From an uncultured Bacillota bacterium (GTDB lineage: Bacteria > Bacillota > Clostridia > Peptostreptococcales > Anaerovoracaceae), in NCBI GenBank assembly GCA_959606705.1, contig CAUHLX010000080.1, forward strand, positions 1 through 9,766: DNA of 9,766 bases, given 5' to 3'. The notes beneath the pieces were generated by a model. It saw only the letters and a program-made list of their open reading frames with translations, made no database searches and was not told where the DNA came from. This document shows, in pieces, positions 6,252 through 9,766 of this stretch (the first letter of the stretch is position 1; the number at the start of each line of letters is the position of its first letter). The position numbers and the translations under genes were made by a program.

Positions 6252-6664
6252 AGGTGATGATAAATCTTCAAGATGCGGAGACCATGCTGAAAAAGCGCGG
6301 ACTGGAACCAAATGGCCGAGTGCAGCGTCTTTTCACACAGTCATGTGCCCGCGAAATGGACCCATATACACCTATGTCAGCGGGAAGCGGTGCGCATATG
6401 AAGAACATCAAGAGCATACAGCCGGATGCTGTCATCTATCCGGGGCCCTATGCCCAGTTTTTATACTACGGGAAAGTGATGGTCGGTATCCTGACAGGGA
6501 GCGCCTGGGCAAAACGTGGAGAAAAGAAGATCGTGACCAAAGAGGACCTGGTCTACCACGGAGCTCCACTTCGCGGAAAGAAGTGGGATGCTCGCATGTG
6601 GAAGGACAAGAAAAAGAAGATTATCTCAGAGGTGGCGCGAGCAGCAGGAGGTAAACCGGGATGA
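6248..6664 (+). CDS. Neck protein / minor capsid protein (HK97 gp10-like, Minor_capsid_2 type)
   Basis: 138 residues. It begins with a short helical segment (INLQDAETMLKKRGL), then the motif MDPYTPMSAGSGAHMKN, then IYPGPYAQFLYYGKVMVG. 'DPYTPMxxG..L/HxxS' followed by 'Y..YAxxxYYG' is the mark of the minor capsid/HK97 gp10-like neck family, here at about residues 36-80. The C-terminus is strongly basic (WKDKKKKIISEVARAAGGK). The start is ATG 6248, 7 bases after GAGGTGA (6234-6240) and overlapping the previous stop; a second in-frame ATG at 6257 is possible. The stop overlaps the next ATG at 6661-6664. The family is found in the virion neck or head-tail interface of siphoviruses. Confidence 0.85.
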   Translation: MKVMINLQDAETMLKKRGLEPNGRVQRLFTQSCAREMDPYTPMSAGSGAHMKNIKSIQPDAVIYPGPYAQFLYYGKVMVGILTGSAWAKRGEKKIVTKEDLVYHGAPLRGKKWDARMWKDKKKKIISEVARAAGGKPG

Positions 6665-7092
6665 GTATTATCAAGTCTTTGCAGGATTATTTGACGGAGT
6701 ACGTTGGAATGGAGCTGAGGCCGATTTCAGAAGTCCTGACGGATATGACTGAATCGGCTTCTTCCTATGCACTGGCCCCATCTGGAAATGGAAAAGTCAC
6801 AGAAGACATTCTGGGAAACAGGACCTACGAAAACAACTATCAGTTCTTTGCAAAAGAAACGGCGGCCAATGAGGTGGATCGGCAGGATACCTATGATTTT
6901 TTGGAAGACTTTTGCGACTGGCTGGAAGCACAGAATGAAGAGGATCATCTACCGCAGCTGCCGGGACGATATCTGGCCGAGGAGCTGTCTGTGACCAACT
7001 TAATGCTGTTCGATATTGATGAAGACGGCACCGGAACCTATCAGGTGCAGCTGAAACTGGTATTCACAAAGAGAAAGGAAGGCGAAGTGTAA
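6661..7092 (+). CDS. Tail terminator / minor capsid protein (Minor_capsid_3, Tc1-like)
   Basis: 143 residues. The N-terminal MSIIKSLQDYLTEYVG, the alternation of short strands with helices, and the ending in a strand (GTGTYQVQLKLVFTK) are typical of tail terminator proteins, which cap the tail tube and bind the neck. The segment RQDTYDFLEDFCDWLEAQN (about residues 78-96) fits the conserved 'a-x-x-fl-e-x-v-x-x-Wle' helix of this family. ATG 6661 has AGGAGGT at 6646-6651 and overlaps the preceding stop. The tail tube gene begins immediately after the stop. Its position, fourth in the connector cassette and just before the tube gene, is where this protein sits in SPP1-like phages. Confidence 0.82.
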   Translation: MSIIKSLQDYLTEYVGMELRPISEVLTDMTESASSYALAPSGNGKVTEDILGNRTYENNYQFFAKETAANEVDRQDTYDFLEDFCDWLEAQNEEDHLPQLPGRYLAEELSVTNLMLFDIDEDGTGTYQVQLKLVFTKRKEGEV

Positions 7093-7608
7093 ATGGCGGA
7101 AGCAGCAGTAAGTAAGATTAAAAGGAGCAAAATCACCACATTCCTGAATGTGGGAGTGGCGGATACGCCGAAGTATGCGCTGATCGGAAAAGGCGTGACA
7201 GAGCAGACAATCGGCTATAATCCGCAGACATCGGAAGAGACATATATTCACGAGGACAGCGGGACCACGGACGTAGAGAGCTACAAGGTCAACATTCCCA
7301 CGCCCATGACCGCTGTAAAAGGCGATGAGGTGTTTGAATTCGTGGATGATATCCGGATGCATCGGAAAGTTTTGTCTGACGCGGTAACGGACTGCGTGAT
7401 TGTATATCTCTACAAGGACGCTTCCAGCGGGAAATATCCGGCTGAGAAAAATCGGTGCAGCATTCAGATTGATGATTTCGGCGGAGCAGGCGGTGAATCC
7501 GCGAAGCTGAATTTTACACTGAACCTTCAAGGTGATCCGATCATCGGGACCTTCGATCCGGCAACCAAGACGTTCACAGAAGGAACTCCTGCGCCGGCGG
7601 GAAACTAA
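7093..7608 (+). CDS. Major tail tube protein
   Basis: 171 residues, starting at the base after the previous stop, with AAAGGAAGG (7074-7082) upstream. It polymerises as stacked hexameric rings into the tail tube around the tape measure. The first ~60 residues (SKIKRSKITTFLNVGVADTP, then a KGVTEQTIGYNPQTSEETYI block with a D-S-G-T-T-D loop) and the beta-rich rest (IDDFGGAGGESAKLNFTLNL, GDPIIGTFDPATKTF) fit Firmicute siphophage tube proteins. The D-P-I-I-G-T-F-D element near the C-terminus is a recurring feature. It is short and has no extra Ig-like decoration domain. It is followed by a hairpin (7613-7642) and the tail chaperones. The absence of a sheath gene next to it supports a non-contractile tail. 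Confidence 0.9.
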   Translation: MAEAAVSKIKRSKITTFLNVGVADTPKYALIGKGVTEQTIGYNPQTSEETYIHEDSGTTDVESYKVNIPTPMTAVKGDEVFEFVDDIRMHRKVLSDAVTDCVIVYLYKDASSGKYPAEKNRCSIQIDDFGGAGGESAKLNFTLNLQGDPIIGTFDPATKTFTEGTPAPAGN

Positions 7609-7612
7609 TGAC

Positions 7613-7642
7613 GGGGGTCCCGGTGATTCGGCTGGGGTCCCC
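7613..7642 (+). terminator. Stem-loop after the tail tube gene (possible attenuator)
   Basis: GGGGGTCCC (7613-7621) pairs with GGGGTCCCC (7634-7642) when read as RNA: four G-C pairs, two tandem G-U/U-G wobbles, three C-G pairs, with a 12-base loop. Only AATTT follows, so the U-tract is weak. It lies 4 bases after the tube stop and 22 bases before the next ribosome-binding site. It would fit a partial terminator or an RNA-stabilising hairpin that raises tube expression over the downstream chaperones. Confidence 0.5.
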
Positions 7643-7663
7643 AATTTAAGAGGTAAATGAAAA

Positions 7664-7669
7664 AGGAGG
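7664..7669 (+). promoter_or_regulatory. Ribosome-binding site deciding the start of the first tail chaperone
   Basis: AGGAGG touches the in-frame ATG at 7670, too close to serve it. The second ATG at 7679 is 9 bases away and is the likely start, so the first three codons of the longer frame are probably untranslated. Confidence 0.7.
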
Positions 7670-7678
7670 ATGGACGAA

Positions 7679-8134
7679 ATGAAGGTAATTGATGGAAGTG
7701 TAAAAATCCCCGTTGAGAGGGACGGAAAAGAAGTGGGAGCAATCTGCTTCAATCCGGATGATATCGACTTTGTAGAACGATTCTACGAGCTTCTGGGCTC
7801 ATTCGAAGTCAAGGAGAAAGAGTTCGTGGAGCGTGAACGAAAATTAGAGGCCGAGGCAAAAGAAGATGAGCGTGGGATTCCCACCAATATGAAGGCTCAC
7901 ATTGAACTGGCCAAGGAGGTCTGTGCATTCGTTCGAGAGGAAATCGACAAACTGTTTGGAGATGGAACGAGCCAGACCGTGTTCGGAAATTACAACAGTC
8001 CGTATATGTTTGATCAGTTCTTCGATGAGGTTTCTCCATACATCAAGAAGTCCCGGGAGGATAAGGTTGCAAAGTATACCGGCAACCGCGATACTAAACG
8101 CGCGGCCGCCAAGGGCAAAAAGGTGATGAAATAG
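7679..8134 (+). CDS. Tail assembly chaperone (first of the pair)
   Basis: 151 residues from ATG 7679 (a start at 7670 is possible but sits on the ribosome-binding site). Located between the tail tube and the Gp15 gene, where siphoviruses carry the lambda G-like chaperone that coats the tape measure before tube polymerisation. The N-terminus (VIDGSVKIPVERDGKEVGAI) resembles the strand pair that opens many tail chaperones. It continues with DIDFVERFYELLGSFEVKEK and a long charged helix through about residue 70, a second helix (AHIELAKEVCAFVREEIDKL), and GDGTSQTVFGNYNSPYMFDQFFDEV. The ending AAKGKKVMK is basic. The stop is 1 base before the next ATG. It resembles clostridial prophage tail proteins known only as a domain of unknown function. 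The role is from context. Confidence 0.75.
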   Translation: MKVIDGSVKIPVERDGKEVGAICFNPDDIDFVERFYELLGSFEVKEKEFVERERKLEAEAKEDERGIPTNMKAHIELAKEVCAFVREEIDKLFGDGTSQTVFGNYNSPYMFDQFFDEVSPYIKKSREDKVAKYTGNRDTKRAAAKGKKVMK

Positions 8135-8135
8135 G

Positions 8136-8705
8136 ATGAACATTTTGACTGACCGGTTTCCGGAAGCTGTGGAGATTGACGGAACAGTATATGATCTGGA
8201 TACCGACTTCCGGACCGGCATCAAAATTATGCTGGCCTTCGAGGATCCGGAGCTGACAGCATACGAAAAAAGTGTCGTGATGCTGGAACTTCTGTACCCG
8301 GAAATTCCAAAGAATCTGCAGGCTGCGCACAATGCGGCCATTCGATTTCTGAACTGTGGAGAGGAGGCTGACGAAGCTTCTGGCGGAGAGAACTGCCCGC
8401 GGTTATACAGCTTTGAGCATGACGCAAAGTACATTTATTCCGCCATTCGGCAGAGCCACGGAATTGATCTGGAAAGTCTTGATTATATGCACTGGTGGAA
8501 GTTCTGCTATTTGTTCCTGGATCTGGGCAAGGACTGCTTCTTTAACCAGATGATTTCATATCGGAAGAAGATGTACGAAGGAAAGCTCACGCAGGAGGAA
8601 GCGGAATACTGCAACGCTATCCGGGACATCCTTGTGCTTCCGGAGCCATATGAACCGGAGCTGCAGGAAGCAGAGGACGAGTTTATGAGATTATTGAATG
8701 GTTAA
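8136..8705 (+). CDS. Bacteriophage Gp15 family protein (second tail assembly chaperone)
   Basis: 189 residues, the usual Gp15 length. The family opens with 'L...FP..v.IdG..Y.ldtdFR..i', matched here by LTDRFPEAVEIDGTVYDLDT followed by DFRTGIKIMLAFEDPELT. The later LDYMHWWKFCYLFLDLGKD (about residues 113-131) fits the 'hWW.F..lf..L' signature. It ends in a charged region (PYEPELQEAEDEFMRLLNG). In gene order it takes the place of lambda GT/T, just before the tape measure, and is taken to help tail assembly. It starts one base after the previous stop, probably by coupled translation, with AAAAAGG at 8117-8123 rather distant. No clean frameshift site joins the two chaperones. The normal next gene, the tape measure, is displaced by a cargo gene. 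Confidence 0.9.
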   Translation: MNILTDRFPEAVEIDGTVYDLDTDFRTGIKIMLAFEDPELTAYEKSVVMLELLYPEIPKNLQAAHNAAIRFLNCGEEADEASGGENCPRLYSFEHDAKYIYSAIRQSHGIDLESLDYMHWWKFCYLFLDLGKDCFFNQMISYRKKMYEGKLTQEEAEYCNAIRDILVLPEPYEPELQEAEDEFMRLLNG

Positions 8706-8715
8706 TGCATGCATT
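8704..8715 (+). promoter_or_regulatory. Perfect 12-bp palindrome, candidate operator
   Basis: AATGCATGCATT is its own reverse complement. It covers the end of the Gp15 stop codon and reaches two bases into the -35 box of the promoter at 8714-8742. That position would let a dimeric repressor block the promoter. Function is inferred from position only. Confidence 0.35.
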
Positions 8716-8742
8716 GAATGTTCTGACAATTAGTGATATGAT
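8714..8742 (+). promoter_or_regulatory. Extended -10 promoter for the secreted cargo gene
   Basis: TTGAAT (8714-8719) is separated by exactly 17 bases from TATGAT (8737-8742), and a TG at 8734-8735 sits one base before the -10 box, making an extended -10. The -10 matches TATAAT at 5 of 6 and the -35 matches TTGACA at 4 of 6. Transcription should begin near 8749, leaving a leader of about 37 bases. CTGACA at 8723-8728 is a weaker alternative -35 with no well-spaced -10. Confidence 0.7.
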
Positions 8743-8785
8743 GATAAAGAATTCTTATTGTATCGTAAGCGAAAGGACGTGTGTT

Positions 8786-9697
8786 ATGAAGAAGGGAAAA
8801 AGAAGGATTGCATTAGCCTTAGCATTAATGTTGGCATTTGCCACAGGTGTTTACGCGAGTGGGGCAGTACAGAATATTACTGCACAGTTATGCCCGGATG
8901 TGAAAGTTTATTTAGATGGACAGTCACAAACATTCAAAGATGCAAACGGACAGATTGTTTATCCCATTATTTATAATGGCTCCACATATTTGCCGATAAG
9001 GGCAATTGGAGGATTAATGGATAAAAGTGTGGGATGGGATGGTGCGAAACGTGAGGTTTATTTGGGAGAAAAACCCGTAGCTCCAGATACTACACCCAGT
9101 TCCAGTGGCACAAATACAGATAGTGTTGCAAAGGATAATATTAAAGTGGATTCGTCTATTGCTAAGGATGGGAGCGTTGTTGCCATACTGACGAATAACA
9201 ATTCGCAGTCTATTGCGAAGGTGGAAGTTAATATAACCTTTTACGATAGCGACGGAAAAATGATAGGCGTAGATAAAGAACCGTTTTACGCACTCAATTC
9301 AAAGGCAACGGTGGCATGTGCTTTAGAATGTAGGGATTCCAACTATAAACCCATAAAATTTAATAAGTATGAAATTGAGCTAAAAGTGGATAAAGGTGAT
9401 AATAGCTATAAAGGATATTATGATAAAATTTCAATTCAAGATAGCATGTCCGGGGGAAAGGTCATTGCAAAATTCACCAATAATGCTTCGGAAGAAATTG
9501 ATTCACTCGAGGCTGTGACCGTATTCTACGAAGGTGGAGAGCTGGTTGGAGCGTCGTACGAAGGAACAGCAATTGATGTAAAGAGTAATGAGACGATTTC
9601 AAAAGAGTTTACACCACCAACCGATGAGAATTATCATGGATATGAGTTTGATTCTTATAAGGTGTATGTCACGGAAGCGTATTCATATAATTGGTAA
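8786..9697 (+). CDS. Secreted stalk-domain protein with two FxLYD-like domains (lysogenic-conversion candidate)
   Basis: 303 residues from ATG 8786, with GAAAGGA (8771-8777) 8 bases upstream. An in-frame ATG at 8705 exists, but this start gives a clean signal peptide: KKGKRR, a hydrophobic core (residues 8-22), and cleavage after Val-Tyr-Ala24. There is no lipobox, sortase motif or second membrane segment, so release or non-covalent surface attachment is expected. Residues 38-95 match the copper-amine-oxidase N-terminal-like 'stalk' domain (VYLDGQSQTF ... YNGSTYLPIRAIGGLM ... VGWDGAKREVYLG). A Pro/Ser/Thr linker (97-116) follows. Two homologous beta domains come next, about 117-202 and 205-303, each with a 'V-A-x-x-T-N-N ... 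V-x-x-F-Y-x-x-x-G' core, like FxLYD domains. It is markedly AT-rich (15 G/C in the 60 bases 9361-9420) and has its own promoter, unlike its phage neighbours. It is probably expressed from the prophage and changes the host surface; the ligand is unknown. Confidence 0.85.
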   Translation: MKKGKRRIALALALMLAFATGVYASGAVQNITAQLCPDVKVYLDGQSQTFKDANGQIVYPIIYNGSTYLPIRAIGGLMDKSVGWDGAKREVYLGEKPVAPDTTPSSSGTNTDSVAKDNIKVDSSIAKDGSVVAILTNNNSQSIAKVEVNITFYDSDGKMIGVDKEPFYALNSKATVACALECRDSNYKPIKFNKYEIELKVDKGDNSYKGYYDKISIQDSMSGGKVIAKFTNNASEEIDSLEAVTVFYEGGELVGASYEGTAIDVKSNETISKEFTPPTDENYHGYEFDSYKVYVTEAYSYNW

Positions 9698-9766
9698 GCT
9701 GTTTTTTCGAAAAATCTCATCAATAATCAAATATATCCTCAAAAGCATTCTGTTACACATAGCAGG
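9698..9766. other. AT-rich tail of window, no gene seen
   Basis: The 69 bases after the cargo gene hold TTTTTCGAAAAA (9703-9714), which is too weak to call a terminator, and no start codon with a good ribosome-binding site. The tape-measure gene expected in this phage layout would start beyond the window. Confidence 0.5.

Noticed and set aside
8117..8140. Programmed frameshift joining the two tail chaperones, as in lambda G/GT
   Set aside because: The only run is C-AAA-AAG, not a proper X-XXY-YYZ heptamer. The Gp15 frame lies at +1 rather than -1 and has a TGA at 8127-8129 just upstream of its own ATG. Separate starts with coupled translation explain the layout.
8705..8785. Upstream ATG 8705 as the start of the secreted protein
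   Set aside because: It would place 27 extra residues before a clear signal peptide, would lie upstream of the mapped promoter start near 8749, and has no ribosome-binding site at a suitable distance.
9703..9714. TTTTTCGAAAAA palindrome as a terminator of the cargo gene
   Set aside because: The stem has only one possible G-C step and no loop, so it would not be stable as RNA. No other hairpin is visible in the last 69 bases.

Overview
The window is a stretch of a tailed-phage genome, most likely a prophage or temperate siphovirus of a Gram-positive Clostridia-type host (Lachnospiraceae or a relative). Three things support this: the strong AGGAGG/GGTGATC ribosome-binding sites, the protein families (SPP1-like portal, GP20-type scaffold, Gp15-type tail chaperone), and a clostridial-style secreted 'stalk' protein. 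Every supported gene is on the + strand and most are packed end to end or overlap by 4 bases, so this is one late (morphogenesis) operon. The sequence alone does not show whether the phage is integrated or free.

Layout. Positions 1-426 hold the 3' end of the large terminase. 423-1892 is the portal. 1933-3390 is a minor capsid protein. 3766-4347 is the scaffold and 4367-5242 the major capsid protein. 5257-5490 is a small post-capsid protein. 5504-7092 carries four head-tail joining genes in the usual siphovirus order (adaptor, head closure, neck, tail terminator). 7093-7608 is the tail tube protein. 7679-8134 and 8136-8705 are the two tail-assembly chaperone genes. The tape-measure gene would normally come next; instead an AT-rich secreted-protein gene (8786-9697) with its own promoter sits there, and the window ends just after it.

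Two places depart from a plain morphogenesis module. (1) The last ~110 residues of the minor capsid protein are AT-rich, look like a separate His/Asp-rich domain, and are followed by an overlapping acidic 80-codon gene and then a strong rho-independent terminator. This has the shape of a phage-borne polymorphic toxin fused to a capsid protein (MuF-toxin style) with its immunity gene. (2) The secreted stalk/FxLYD-like gene between the tail chaperones and the expected tape measure has an extended -10 promoter overlapping a perfect 12-bp palindrome, which is the pattern of a lysogenic-conversion 'moron'.

How the genes work together: terminase and portal package DNA. Scaffold, major capsid and minor capsid build the procapsid. 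The four connector genes close the head and join it to the tail. The tube protein and two chaperones build the tail. The two accessory loci are probably not needed for the virion itself and more likely act on the host or on rival bacteria or phages. Functional names are from family recognition by eye; no database search was run.
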